A DNA stretch of 64,000 nt from Collinsella sp. (GCA_031292915.1 JAUMSH010000056.1:1-64000); one strand, 5' to 3'; shown: positions 50,112 through 62,909, counted from the first letter of the stretch. The notes: generated by a model not told the origin, from the sequence alone. Program-made: numbers and translations.

Positions 50112-51952
50112 TGACCGATCTTGCATCCACCACACCACAATCGCTCGGTCGCGATCCCATGGTCGGCCTGCGCCTGGCGCGTGTCGACGGGTTTGAGCCG
50201 GCCATTGCGCTCGGTCAGGACGAACTGCCTGCCTATCTGCGTCGTTTTACGATGCTGTTTGCCGACGATGTCACCATGCGCCGTGGCGGTATCGGCCGCG
50301 TGACGCGTGCCGTCAACGCCCAAGGCGAGGCCGTGGCACTCAAGCAGCTCATCTTGCCGACGCGCGATGAGTTTGACGACGATGCCGCTCACGAGGCGCT
50401 GGTCGCCAAGTTCAAGGCGGCGTTTCGCGAGGAATACGAATGCCATCGCGCCCTTTCGGGCCTTAAGGGCTTTCCCCGCCTCTATGGCTGGGGCGAGGTC
50501 GACGGTGTGCCTGCAATTGTCATGGAATGGGTCGAGGGCGAGACGCTTGCCCGCTTGCGTTCGCGACTCGCCGTGGACGATGCCGGACGTCTGTCGCCGC
50601 TCGTGGCGGCGCGTCTGGGTCGCGACCTGTTCGATTTGCTCTGCCGTATGAGCCTGGTGGGCGAGGGCTTTGTCCATCGCGATATCTCGCCCGCTAATAT
50701 TATGGTGCGCACGGCGCGTCTACCGCTTGACCGGCAGCTTGCCGAGGGCACCTTTGACCTGTGCCTGATCGACTTTGGCTCGTCGCTGGCGCTTGAGCCT
50801 GCGTCGGCCGTGGCCGGTACCGGCGGCAAGGCGTCGTTTACGGAGCGTTATGCCACGCTGCGTCGCGCGACGGTTGCCTATGCCCCGCCCGAGATGCTCA
50901 CCGACGATATTCCCGACCTGCGCGCTTTGCGTATGTCGCCGGCGATTGACGTCTACGCCGCGGCAAGCACGGTTTACGAGCTCATTGCCGGCGTCGCGCC
51001 ATACGAAGCCGCGCCGAGCACTTCGGGCACCTCGGGTTCGCGCAAAAAGACGCGCGACATCGCGAGCCCCTACCGTCTCAAGATGGACACGCGGCCCGAT
51101 TATCCCATTGGTGCCCATGCGCCCGGTTGTGATTTGACTCAGCTGCTTCGTCGTGAGCCCGATGTGGCGCTCGCTGCGGCCGAGCAGGCCCAGCAGCTAG
51201 GGCTTGAGCCGGATTCCGAAGAGCTACGCGATGCGCTGGCGTTTGTCGATGCCCAGCTGTTCGACGTGGTGATGGCCTGTCTGTCCAGCCATCAAAAAGA
51301 TCGTCCCGAGCCGGCGGCGGTCGAGGCGGCGCTCTCGGCGTTTTGTGACCACTATGCGCAAAATGTCGGTCGTTCGCTCCGCGGCGAGCCGCTCACGCCG
51401 TGCCCCATGGATGCGTCTGGCCGCGCGGTTCGTCGCGCGGCGATGATCGGTGCGGCGGTCGTTTGCAGCGTGGTTTGGGCTGTGGTCGTGGTTTCGGCCG
51501 CGCTGCTGGCGTCGGGCGCTCGCGTGACGGCGACTTTGGGATCGCTCGTGTGGTCTGGGTCGCTACCGGGTATTATTGCCGCACTGGCGTTGGCGCTGCC
51601 AGGTATAGCCGGCGTTGCCGCGGGGGCACTTGCGCGCGATCGGCGCTCGGGGTTCCTGCAGGGTGTGCTTGCGCTTTCTGCCTGCGAGGTTCCGGTGCTG
51701 GTTGTGGCTGCATGTAGCGTATTTTCCCAACGCGCCGTGACGGGCGGCCTTGTTGCCGCTCTGGTTGCAACCTATACGCTTACGTGGTTTTTGCTTGCGA
51801 TGGGCTTTGCCTTTGAACTTCCCGTTTCGGCACCGCGACGCACAAAAGCCCAGATGGCGACTCCGCTTGCCGGTGGAGCCGCAGCTGCCCGTACTTTTGG
51901 CGGACCTGTCGAAGTATCGTCCGATTCTATTTCTACGACCAAGGAGGCCTAG
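50108..51952 (+). CDS. Ser/Thr kinase-like membrane protein
   Basis: A 614-residue protein with a divergent protein kinase domain (about 55-420): VALKQL lysine near 78, catalytic loop VHRDISPANI near 192 and LIDFGSS near 221. The glycine loop reads RRGGIGRVTRAV. HRDISPAN, where most bacterial kinases have HRDIKP, is found in divergent eukaryotic-like kinases; activity is likely but not certain. About four membrane helices (440-590) follow. The protein starts on an ATGA overlap with the preceding gene and is followed by an FHA gene, forming a second phosphosignalling unit separate from the wall operon. Confidence 0.85.
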   Translation: MMTDLASTTPQSLGRDPMVGLRLARVDGFEPAIALGQDELPAYLRRFTMLFADDVTMRRGGIGRVTRAVNAQGEAVALKQLILPTRDEFDDDAAHEALVAKFKAAFREEYECHRALSGLKGFPRLYGWGEVDGVPAIVMEWVEGETLARLRSRLAVDDAGRLSPLVAARLGRDLFDLLCRMSLVGEGFVHRDISPANIMVRTARLPLDRQLAEGTFDLCLIDFGSSLALEPASAVAGTGGKASFTERYATLRRATVAYAPPEMLTDDIPDLRALRMSPAIDVYAAASTVYELIAGVAPYEAAPSTSGTSGSRKKTRDIASPYRLKMDTRPDYPIGAHAPGCDLTQLLRREPDVALAAAEQAQQLGLEPDSEELRDALAFVDAQLFDVVMACLSSHQKDRPEPAAVEAALSAFCDHYAQNVGRSLRGEPLTPCPMDASGRAVRRAAMIGAAVVCSVVWAVVVVSAALLASGARVTATLGSLVWSGSLPGIIAALALALPGIAGVAAGALARDRRSGFLQGVLALSACEVPVLVVAACSVFSQRAVTGGLVAALVATYTLTWFLLAMGFAFELPVSAPRRTKAQMATPLAGGAAAARTFGGPVEVSSDSISTTKEA

Positions 51953-51955
51953 GTC

Positions 51956-52894
51956 ATGGCATCTCAAGTTGAGCTCACCCCATGCGGGGCCATGTTTGAC
52001 ATCTTTAAGCGCGCGGCGCATCTGAGTCATATCGAGCTGTGCGGCTTGGTGCTTTCGTCCCGTCCGCTCGCCGACGGCCGCAGCCCGCAGAGCCGAGCCG
52101 CCGATCGCTCTTGGGTTTCCCGCTTTATCGTTCGCGCGCCGGTCGGCACGCTTCAGCAGCGCTACTTTGCCGAATACGGTACCTCGGCTGCGCGTATTAT
52201 GTCGCAACTGGCCCTGCGCCAGCGCAATCCCATGGACTCCACGGCTGTAATCAATATGGTGTGCGGTCCTGCAGGTGAACCGATGGTGCGCGCGCTCGAA
52301 GAGTGCCACCAGGACACGAATCTCTATCGCAACGCGCTCGATCGCCTGTCCCAGGCGGCGGAACTCATGCCCGCCGAGCGCGCCGAGGCCGTGCTGGCGC
52401 TGTTTGTCGCCGTCGGTTGTTCGGCGGATGTGCGGACCTCGGTGAACTATGCCATCGACTACGCGCACGCGACCTGTGGCGGAGGCACCTCCACGCCGCG
52501 TTCGCTTGGCATGTCGATGACCGCAGGCGAGCGCGAACCCGCCCCGGCGCACCCCTTGGGCTTGCTGCGCGTGCAAAACAGTTTTGTCGTGAGCGCTCCG
52601 CGCTGGATTCAGCCGAGTGAGCAGGGTGTTGAGATTGGCGCGCTGGCCACTGGTGAGGGCGATATTACCGACGTCGGCGACGATGTCTCGGCCCGCCATG
52701 CCCATATCTGGTGCGATGCTCAAAATATCTGGCACGTCGAGGACTTGTCGTCCACCAACGGAACCGTGGTGGTAAACGGGGCCACGCGCGTCTGCATTCA
52801 GGTCGAGCCCGGCCGTTCCGCCCAACTCAATCCCGGCGACGAGCTCAAGCTCGGCGAATCCACTACCTACGCCATCCTCTTCGGTGCCCTCTAG
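51956..52894 (+). CDS. FHA-domain protein
   Basis: A 312-residue cytoplasmic protein. The first ~190 residues are an alpha-helical domain that I do not recognise (LRQRNPMDSTAVINMVCG, AERAEAVLALFVAVGCS). The C-terminal FHA domain (about 205-312) has VSARHAHI and LSSTNGTVVVNG, the phosphothreonine-binding loops, although the usual GR motif is replaced by IGALATGEGD. AAGGAGG precedes the ATG. Three bases separate it from the kinase stop codon. It likely binds the phosphorylated kinase or its target. Confidence 0.85.
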   Translation: MASQVELTPCGAMFDIFKRAAHLSHIELCGLVLSSRPLADGRSPQSRAADRSWVSRFIVRAPVGTLQQRYFAEYGTSAARIMSQLALRQRNPMDSTAVINMVCGPAGEPMVRALEECHQDTNLYRNALDRLSQAAELMPAERAEAVLALFVAVGCSADVRTSVNYAIDYAHATCGGGTSTPRSLGMSMTAGEREPAPAHPLGLLRVQNSFVVSAPRWIQPSEQGVEIGALATGEGDITDVGDDVSARHAHIWCDAQNIWHVEDLSSTNGTVVVNGATRVCIQVEPGRSAQLNPGDELKLGESTTYAILFGAL

Positions 52895-52944
52895 CCGGCA
52901 GATAGGGACGTTTCTTTTCTGCCGGCACTTGGGGACACTCCTTG
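52894..52944. repeat. Inverted repeat plus GCCGGCACTT repeat, copy 2
   Basis: GCCGGCAGA (52894-52902) pairs with TCTGCCGGC (52918-52926); the right part TGCCGGCACTTGGGGACACT (52920-52939) repeats 134-153. The rest of 52945-53345 holds no gene; it is the leader and promoter region of nifJ, with a GC-rich first half and no assigned box. Confidence 0.55.
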
Positions 52945-53345
52945 GCGCGTCAGAGCCAGTCGTCCGGGGATGGAGGGACCATTCTGGCCTTTGGCGGTCA
53001 CCCGAGGTAAACCTTTACCGCCCGCCTATATTTGTCGAAATTACACTTAACGGCGGGGTACAATAAACCCGCATGCGGATTTCCGTTGCGGGCGCTTCCC
53101 ATCGCCGGGGCGTGCCCGGGAGCATCCGGCATGCGGCCTTTGCGGCGCTCGGTCATGTGCAAGACGGGCGGTCGGGTCTGTGGGGCGCATCAGCTGTCCC
53201 TCGCCTCGGCATGTCTTCTCTCCACGCCACGTACCTGCTGCTGAGCCTGCCTGCCAGATGATTGGAAGCAACAGCGTAAATCCCATCACGCCAACATCCC
53301 GGCGATCGCCGGGGCCTGTATACCTATATGAGAGGAGAGGGGTAT

Positions 53346-56885
<3,540 letters not shown>

Positions 56886-56895
56886 GTCTCCCACC

Positions 56896-57020
56896 GCAGG
56901 ATCTGAGGGCTGACCTTCGCGGACGTTCTCGGACATGAAAGAACCCCCGCTGCGCACTACGTGCGGTGGGGGTTCTTTCGTCCTGCGGAGTGTCCGCGAA
57001 GGTCAGCCCTCAGATCCTGC
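56896..57020. terminator. 125-nt hairpin with 29-bp perfect arms after nifJ
   Basis: 56896-56924 is perfectly complementary to 56992-57020 (29 bp, starting GCAGGATCTGAGG). Inside, GAAAGAACCCCC (56937-56948) pairs perfectly with GGGGGTTCTTTC (56968-56979), closed by CGCAC/GTGCG. The inner part alone, ending in TTCTTTC, is a reasonable terminator. The outer arms exceed what termination needs and suggest mRNA stabilisation or a palindromic mobile repeat. Confidence 0.9.
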
Positions 57021-57540
57021 TACGACTACGTCCTCGGATTGTGTGGGCGGATGAAGGACGTAGTTGGCCGGGTGTTCCGTCCCTTTCGCTGTTTCGCGGC
57101 TTTGCCGCGAAACCTCGCGCCACTTTGGGACGCGGGGGAGGACAGGGTTGCTGCCGTCTTTTCGGAGCTCTTCTTTATTCCTTTTGCTGGATGAAAAGCC
57201 CCTTGTTTTTGCAGGGGTGCATACTCGACTTATAAGTGCATAGAATCTCGTATAGTGCGAGTAAGATATTGCGCTGTCCGTTTTGTGTTTAGCAGAGATG
57301 TAGTTTGCATAATCCGACATAATCCTCGCTTCATTTAAATAAAGTCGCACGTAAATTACGTAGATATGTCTGAGCTGGAGTTCTGTACGCTGAGCGGATA
57401 AAAACGACCGTTCACCGTTCCGCTATTTTCAAAATGAATAAAATGAGCGATAAAGAGAATATAAACCTTAATAAACTCGCGTATCGCACGGACGCGGGTT
57501 ATTAATGGGTTGTAGGCCTTTTACAGAAAGGATTCCAGCA
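57021..57540 (+). promoter_or_regulatory. Long leader region of carbamate kinase
   Basis: This 520-bp gap holds no convincing gene. A perfect 10-bp hairpin GTTTCGCGGC/GCCGCGAAAC lies at 57091-57113. From about 57230 the sequence turns AT-rich, with CTCG/CGAG near 57246 and AAAATGAATAAAATGAGCG near 57428, a plausible promoter and regulator-binding zone. No arginine-repressor box could be identified with confidence. Confidence 0.4.
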
Positions 57541-58503
57541 ATGTCTAAGCCTCTTGGCAAGCCCGATCGTATTGTCGTCGCCCTTGGCGGCAACGCTCTC
57601 GGCAACAACCCCGTCGAGCAGATCGAGGCCGTGAGCAACACCGCCCACGCTCTCCTCGGTCTCATCGAGCAGGGCAACGAGATCATCATCACCCACGGCA
57701 ACGGCCCGCAGGTCGGCATGATTCAGAACGCCTTCGCCGCTGCCCACGATGCCATCGGTACCCCCGAGATGCCGCTGCCCGAGTGCGGCGCCATGTCCCA
57801 GGGCTACATTGGTTATCACCTGCAGCAGGGCATCGGCCGCGAGATGCACAAGCGCTATAAGCGTTGGCACGCCGCCACCGTCGTCACCCAGATCGAGTGC
57901 GATCCGGATGATCCCGCGTTCAAGAACCCGACCAAGCCGATCGGCCCCTTCTACACCGAGGAGCAGGCCAAGGAGTTCATGGCCGAGGACCCCTCCAAGG
58001 TCTTCGTCGAGGATTCCGGCCGCGGCTGGCGTCGCGTCGTCGCTTCCCCCGATCCCAAGAAGATCGTCGAGGCTGACTCCATCCTCAACCTGCTCGACAA
58101 CGAGTTCATCGTCATCGCCTGCGGTGGCGGCGGCATCCCCGTCGTCCGCGACTACGAGAACAAGGGCTGCTACAAGGGCGTTCCCGCCGTCATCGACAAG
58201 GACCTGGGCGGCGAGCTGCTGGCCGAGGACTGCGATGCCGACGTTCTGTTCCTGCTGACCGCCGTTGAGCATGTCGCCATCAACTTTGGCAAGCCCAACC
58301 AGGAGGAGCTCGAGGACCTCACCGCCGACGAGGCCGAGCGCCTGGCCGACGAGGGCCAGTTCGGCAAGGGTTCCATGGAGCCCAAGGTCCGCGCTGCCAT
58401 CAAGTTCGCCCGTTCCCGCAAGGGCCGCACCTGCATCATCGGCGCCCTGGACAAGGCTGCCGAGACCATGGCCGGCCTCTCCGGTACCCGCATCCACGAG
58501 TAG
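57541..58503 (+). CDS. arcC: Carbamate kinase
   Basis: A 320-residue cytoplasmic enzyme of the amino acid kinase family, usual length. It makes ATP from carbamoyl phosphate and ADP. Motifs are ALGGNALG (near 12), ITHGNGPQVG (near 50), the PTKPIGPFY insert near 132 and ACGGGGIPV near 202. AAAGG precedes the ATG. In arginine-fermenting bacteria it follows arcA and arcB, but neither deiminase nor carbamoyltransferase is nearby; a permease and an amidohydrolase lie 1.5-3 kb downstream. Carbamoyl phosphate may therefore come from another route, such as agmatine, allantoin/oxamate or purine breakdown. Confidence 0.95.
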   Translation: MSKPLGKPDRIVVALGGNALGNNPVEQIEAVSNTAHALLGLIEQGNEIIITHGNGPQVGMIQNAFAAAHDAIGTPEMPLPECGAMSQGYIGYHLQQGIGREMHKRYKRWHAATVVTQIECDPDDPAFKNPTKPIGPFYTEEQAKEFMAEDPSKVFVEDSGRGWRRVVASPDPKKIVEADSILNLLDNEFIVIACGGGGIPVVRDYENKGCYKGVPAVIDKDLGGELLAEDCDADVLFLLTAVEHVAINFGKPNQEELEDLTADEAERLADEGQFGKGSMEPKVRAAIKFARSRKGRTCIIGALDKAAETMAGLSGTRIHE

Positions 58504-58568
58504 TCTCTGCTCTGTTGCCTCTCTTGTGGGCGCCAGGCAAAGCGCCCACAAACTAGCCTCTCTTCATG

Positions 58569-58602
58569 AGCCCCGCAGTCCGCTCCGACTGCGGGGCTTT
58601 TG
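58569..58602 (+). terminator. Terminator after carbamate kinase
   Basis: AGCCCCGCAGTC (58569-58580) pairs perfectly with GACTGCGGGGCT (58587-58598), then TTTGC. A weaker hairpin, GTGGGCGC/GCGCCCAC, lies just upstream at 58527-58548. Confidence 0.88.
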
Positions 58603-58614
58603 CTATTCACCTAG

Positions 58615-58686
58615 TCATTGGGGACGTTCTTAAATGACTAGTCAAACAAGAGCGTCCCCAATGACCACTCATTTAAGTCTGTCCCC
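58615..58686. repeat. GGGGAC-type intergenic repeat cluster
   Basis: CATTGGGGACG (58617-58627) is matched by the reverse complement CGTCCCCAATG about 30 bp on, and TGTCCCCAATGACTAGT follows once more. ATGACTAGT occurs twice. It resembles other GGGAC-containing intergenic repeats at 134-160 and 52894-52944. Confidence 0.6.
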
Positions 58687-58691
58687 AATGA

Positions 58692-59693
58692 CTAGTAGTA
58701 GGCCCACATGGCTTCGACTTCGTTGAGGACCTCTACGACGCCCCAGCGGCGGGCGCTGCGGCTGGCCGAGTTGGGGTCGTAGACGCCAATCTGGTTGGCA
58801 TCGTCGATGCCGTAGAGCACGATGTAGTGGCCTACGTTGGTAAACGTACCGGGGCGCACTGCGGCGATGACGGGCGCACCCGAGCGAAGTGCTTGGGCAA
58901 TCGATTCACGATCGTTATAGAGCTGTGTTCCGTTGAGCCCCAGCTGCCACGCACCGCTTGTCATAAACGACCACTCGGTGGCACCGGTGGGGGCGTAGTT
59001 GCCGGCTTCGGCCAGTGCGCATATATCGACCGGCGTCTTATCGGTATGGCCGGTCTTAAAGATATAGACCATGGTGAGGCAGGTAGGACCGCAAGCGTTT
59101 TCGCGAATAGTGCCACCGGCATAGGGCAGCTCCGACCATGCGGGGTCAATTTGGTAGATGTGGGGCATGGTGCCGGCTTGCCATTGCGAGCGTGGGGTCG
59201 AGAACGCAAAGGAGTAACCGGGCGCGACGGGAGCTTTAAGCAGCCTGTCCTCGGCAGTGGGCTCAAGACCGGCTGATCCGTGGGAGATACAGGATCCCAA
59301 AAACACAAAGACGAGGCAGGCGGCGATGGAGCAAAGCGTAAGGCGTAGGCGGCGGGCCGGAAGCGCGTGACTTGTGGCGTGCGACGCAGGGTGAGGGGCG
59401 GAATTGCCGCGGTCGCGTTGAGGCCGCGAAAAGGAGCGCTTGACGTAGTAGTCGGTCTTACGGCGATCGTAGCGGCGTGGCTGCGATGTGTCGGTCTGGC
59501 GTTGGCGTGTGCTCGTACTCACGCGGTCTGACTGCTGCACGGTACGGCTTTGTTGCCGCGAAGAAGCCCCGGACTGCTCTTGGGGGCGCTGCGGGCTGTC
59601 GTTGTCGGAGGTGATTTTGGGCGTTGACGTGGTGCGGCCGGCAAGGCGCACGCTTTGTGGCCGTTGGTCGCTGTCATTGTATCCGTATGCCAT
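58692..59693 (-). CDS. Membrane-anchored C39-like cysteine peptidase domain protein
   Basis: A 333-residue protein. The first ~110 residues are Gln/Ser/Arg-rich, basic and probably disordered in the cytoplasm. One membrane helix (about 117-137, RLRLTLCSIAACLVFVFLG) follows. The exported papain-like domain (about 175-333) has the catalytic triad candidates Cys in NACGPTC near 205, His in VGHYIVLYG near 293 and Asp/Asn in VYDPN near 310. Such C39-like domains cleave peptides or cross-link peptides of the wall. GGTGATT precedes the ATG at 59693. It has no operon partner. Confidence 0.82.
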   Translation of the reverse strand: MAYGYNDSDQRPQSVRLAGRTTSTPKITSDNDSPQRPQEQSGASSRQQSRTVQQSDRVSTSTRQRQTDTSQPRRYDRRKTDYYVKRSFSRPQRDRGNSAPHPASHATSHALPARRLRLTLCSIAACLVFVFLGSCISHGSAGLEPTAEDRLLKAPVAPGYSFAFSTPRSQWQAGTMPHIYQIDPAWSELPYAGGTIRENACGPTCLTMVYIFKTGHTDKTPVDICALAEAGNYAPTGATEWSFMTSGAWQLGLNGTQLYNDRESIAQALRSGAPVIAAVRPGTFTNVGHYIVLYGIDDANQIGVYDPNSASRSARRWGVVEVLNEVEAMWAYY

Positions 59694-60047
59694 TCGAATC
59701 ACCTTGCCTCATGTGTAACTTGTCTATCCTACATAAAAAGATGCACGACACATGGGCATGTGCGCCAAAAGCCTGACAAATGGTATGAACGTTGCCGCGC
59801 CGCGCGCCAAGCGCCACGGCAACAGGTATTCAAAAGCAGACAAGATGAAAGCGTCCAAGACGAATGACGTCTCCCGCCGTTCGTCCCAAAAACGGTGCCG
59901 CTCGTTTTGCAGTTCTGCCTTCGGTCGAGCTGCGAGCGGCGCTGCTGCGCCAAGGCCGTATCTTAAAGCCATGGAATAAAAGCGCGCGGCAAAACGGACC
60001 GCGCAAGGGGTGACGCCAAGGGCGTCAAACAGGAAAGGAGGGGAACA
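59694..60047. other. Intergenic region upstream of the permease
   Basis: No credible gene is present; a 75-codon frame at 59752-59979 has no ribosome binding site and unusual composition. A hairpin GTTGCCG/CGGCAAC lies at 59791-59823. GGAAAGGAGG near 60034-60043 is the permease ribosome binding site. Confidence 0.45.
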
Positions 60048-61499
60048 ATGGCGGACAAGAACGCAGAAGTTGCAGTCGAGGATAACGGCGGCATGAAGAA
60101 AACGCTCTCGCTCTGGAACTTCTTCACCATCGGTTTCGGTGCCATCATCGGTACCGGTTGGGTTCTGCAGGTCGGCGACTGGATGGTCGTGGGCGGCGGT
60201 CCCGTTCCCGCTATGATCGCATTCCTCTTGGGTGCAATCTTCCTCGTGCCCGTCGGAGCTGTTTTCGGTGAGCTCACGGCTGCTATCCCCATTTCGGGCG
60301 GCATCGTCGAGTATGTCGATCGTAGCTTTGGCCGTACGCTGAGCTACATCACCGGATGGCTTTTGGCCCTGGGCAACGGCATTCTGTGCCCGTGGGAGGC
60401 CATCGCCATCTCGACCCTCGTGTCCGAGATGTTCGGCAGCCTGCCCGGCCTTGAGTGGCTGCGCGCCGTCAAGCTCTACACCATCCTGGGGGCCGACGTT
60501 TACCTGTTCCCGACGCTGATCGCGCTCGGCTTTGCAGTCTACGTCATCTTCCTCAACTTCCGTGGTGCCAGCTCGGCCGCCAAGCTTCAGGCCTTCCTGA
60601 CCAAGGCCCTGCTCTGCGGCATGCTGCTCGCCATGGGCGTCTCGCTGTTCACCGGCTCGCCGGACAACGCCATGCCCGTGTTCTCCCAGGTCACCGGCGC
60701 TGGCGGCGGCAAGGCCGCTACCGAGAGCACCAGCCTGTTCGCCGGCATCGTGTCGGTCCTGGTTCTGACTCCGTTCTTCTACGCCGGCTTCGACACCATT
60801 CCTCAGCAGGCTGAGGAAGCAGCCGAGGGCCTCAACTGGAACAAGTTCGGCAAGATCATCTCCCTGGCTCTGCTGGCCGCCGGCGGCTTCTACATGGTCT
60901 GCATCTACTCGTTCGGCACCATCCTCGACTGGCATGAGTTCGTTAAGAGTCCGGTTCCCGCGCTCGCCTGCCTCAAGGGCATCAACATGCTCCTGTACCT
61001 GGCCATGCTCGTCATCGCCACGCTTGGACCCATGGGCCCGATGAACTCCTTCTACGGCGCCACGAGCCGCATCATGCTCGCCATGGGCCGCAAGGGCCAA
61101 CTGCCCGAGCAGTTCGCCGAGGTCGACCCCAAGTCCGGCGCTCCCAAGCTTGCCTGCGTCGTTCTGGGCGTCATCACCGTCGTCGGTCCGTTCCTGGGCA
61201 AGAACATGCTCATCCCTCTGACCAACGTGTCGGCTCTCGCCTTCATCTTCTCCTGCGGCATGGTCGCCCTCGCTTGCCTGCGCATGCGCTTCACCGAGCC
61301 CGACCTGCCTCGTCCCTACGAGGTGCCCGGCGGCAAGTTTGGCATCGGCCTCGCCATCGGTGCCTGCGCCATCATTATCGGCTTGCTCGTGATTCCGTTC
61401 TCTCCCGCCTCCCTCAACATGGTGGAGTGGAGCATCGTGATCGGCTGGTTGGCTATTGGCCTGGCCCTCATGGCTTTCACCAATTCCCGCAAAAAGTAA
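60048..61499 (+). CDS. APC-family amino acid permease
   Basis: A 483-residue transporter with about 12 membrane helices. The helix-1 motif GFGAIIGTGW (near 30) is the unwound substrate-binding segment of the APC superfamily. Other typical parts are PISGGIVEYVDRSFG near 84 and FYAGFDTIPQQAEEA near 243. It imports or exchanges an amino acid or amine; specificity cannot be read. AGGAAAGGAGG stands upstream. An amidohydrolase gene follows after 132 bp, so import and hydrolysis of one substrate is likely. Confidence 0.92.
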   Translation: MADKNAEVAVEDNGGMKKTLSLWNFFTIGFGAIIGTGWVLQVGDWMVVGGGPVPAMIAFLLGAIFLVPVGAVFGELTAAIPISGGIVEYVDRSFGRTLSYITGWLLALGNGILCPWEAIAISTLVSEMFGSLPGLEWLRAVKLYTILGADVYLFPTLIALGFAVYVIFLNFRGASSAAKLQAFLTKALLCGMLLAMGVSLFTGSPDNAMPVFSQVTGAGGGKAATESTSLFAGIVSVLVLTPFFYAGFDTIPQQAEEAAEGLNWNKFGKIISLALLAAGGFYMVCIYSFGTILDWHEFVKSPVPALACLKGINMLLYLAMLVIATLGPMGPMNSFYGATSRIMLAMGRKGQLPEQFAEVDPKSGAPKLACVVLGVITVVGPFLGKNMLIPLTNVSALAFIFSCGMVALACLRMRFTEPDLPRPYEVPGGKFGIGLAIGACAIIIGLLVIPFSPASLNMVEWSIVIGWLAIGLALMAFTNSRKK

Positions 61500-61519
61500 C
61501 GCCTAGCCGGGGCGGACCA

Positions 61520-61548
61520 GGTGCGCGGGACCCTCTCTTCCGCGCACC
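61520..61548 (+). terminator. Hairpin between permease and amidohydrolase
   Basis: GGTGCGCGG (61520-61528) pairs perfectly with CCGCGCACC (61540-61548). No T-run follows, so it may serve mRNA processing or partial termination within the operon. Confidence 0.5.
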
Positions 61549-61631
61549 GAACCCGGCATCACTTGGGTAGCTTTGTGAGGCCGCGACCCAACACGGCCTC
61601 GCCCACATATATGGATCCATAAGGAGGAACC

Positions 61632-62909
61632 ATGTCCACTAAGTATGCAATCGTTGGCGGCAAGCTCATCGACGGTACCGGTGCCGAGCCGGTCGAGAAC
61701 TCCCTCGTTCTCGTCGACGACAACGGCAAGATCGAGTACGCCGGCGCCATGCAGGACCTTCCCGAGGGCGTTGAGGTCATCGACGCCGCCGGCAAGACCG
61801 TCCTTCCCGGCCTGATCGACACCCACCTGCACTTCTCGGGCAACTTGACCGACGATGACACAGACTGGGTCATGCAGCCGCTCCTCGAGAAGCAGGCCGT
61901 CGCCGTCAAGCAGGCCTACGACTGCCTCACCCACGGCCTCACCACCGTCTGCGAGATCGGCCGCTTTGGTATCCAGATCCGTGACTGCATCGACAAGGGC
62001 GTCTTTAAGGGCCCGCGCGTTCTGGCCACCGGCCTTGGATTCTGCCGCGTTGCCGGCCACGGCGACTCCCACCACTGCAGCCAGGAGCTCAACAAGGAAT
62101 CGCACCCCTGGGGCGATCAGGTCGACGGTCCTTGGGATCTGCGCAAGGCCGTCCGTCGCCGTCTGCGCGAGAACCCCGATGCCATCAAGATCTGGGCTAC
62201 CGGTGGCGGCATCTGGCGCTGGGACTCCGGCCGCGACCAGCACTACTGCTCCGAGGAGATTCAGGCCGTGGTCGAAGAGGCAAAGATGGTCGGCATCCCC
62301 GTGTGGAGCCACTGCTACAACAACCACGCCGCTGCCTACGATTCCGTTCGCTTTGGCTGCGAGCAGCTGATTCACGGCTTCGATATCGATGAGCGCACCA
62401 TGGACCTCATGGCCGAGCAGGGCACCTTCTTCACCCCGACGATCGCCTTCCTGCCCACCTGGTACGCCACCTATCCGCCCGTCTACGTCCCCGAGCTGCA
62501 CGACAAGTACGAGGGCACCCTGGTCGAGAAGGAGCTGCAGCGCAACTACGACTGCCTGCGCGAGGCCAAGAAGCGCGGCGTCGTCATGACGATCGGCTCC
62601 GACTCCTTCTCCTTCGTCACCCCGTACGGCACCTGCTCCATCGAGGAGATGTACGAGTTCGTCGACAAGATCGGCTTCACCCCGGTCGAGACCATCACCT
62701 GCGCCACCCTCAACGGTGCCAAGATGTGCCACATCGAGGACGAGACCGGTTCCATCGAGGCCGGCAAGTGCGCCGACCTGCTGGTCGTCAACGGTGACGT
62801 CGCCGCCGACATCCACGTGCTCAACACCGACAACATGGACGTCATCATGAAGGACGGCTGGATTGTCGAGGCCGGCACCTTCGGCGAGGCAAACAAGTAC
62901 AGCGCCTAA
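61632..62909 (+). CDS. Metal-dependent amidohydrolase (imidazolonepropionase/prolidase-like)
   Basis: A 425-residue cytoplasmic hydrolase of the amidohydrolase superfamily. The metal ligands are visible: HLHFSG after DTHL near residue 66, a lysine in AIKIWATGG near 187, His in WSHCYNN near 229, His in LIHGFDI near 251 and Asp in IGSDSF near 325. This HxH-K-H-H-D pattern suits a binuclear enzyme that opens cyclic amides or cleaves peptide-like bonds. The substrate is unknown. AAGGAGG precedes the ATG. It is likely co-expressed with the permease. Confidence 0.9.
   Translation: MSTKYAIVGGKLIDGTGAEPVENSLVLVDDNGKIEYAGAMQDLPEGVEVIDAAGKTVLPGLIDTHLHFSGNLTDDDTDWVMQPLLEKQAVAVKQAYDCLTHGLTTVCEIGRFGIQIRDCIDKGVFKGPRVLATGLGFCRVAGHGDSHHCSQELNKESHPWGDQVDGPWDLRKAVRRRLRENPDAIKIWATGGGIWRWDSGRDQHYCSEEIQAVVEEAKMVGIPVWSHCYNNHAAAYDSVRFGCEQLIHGFDIDERTMDLMAEQGTFFTPTIAFLPTWYATYPPVYVPELHDKYEGTLVEKELQRNYDCLREAKKRGVVMTIGSDSFSFVTPYGTCSIEEMYEFVDKIGFTPVETITCATLNGAKMCHIEDETGSIEAGKCADLLVVNGDVAADIHVLNTDNMDVIMKDGWIVEAGTFGEANKYSA

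Noticed and set aside
59752..59979. 75-residue basic protein upstream of the permease
   Set aside because: No ribosome binding site, unusual composition and no support from neighbours.
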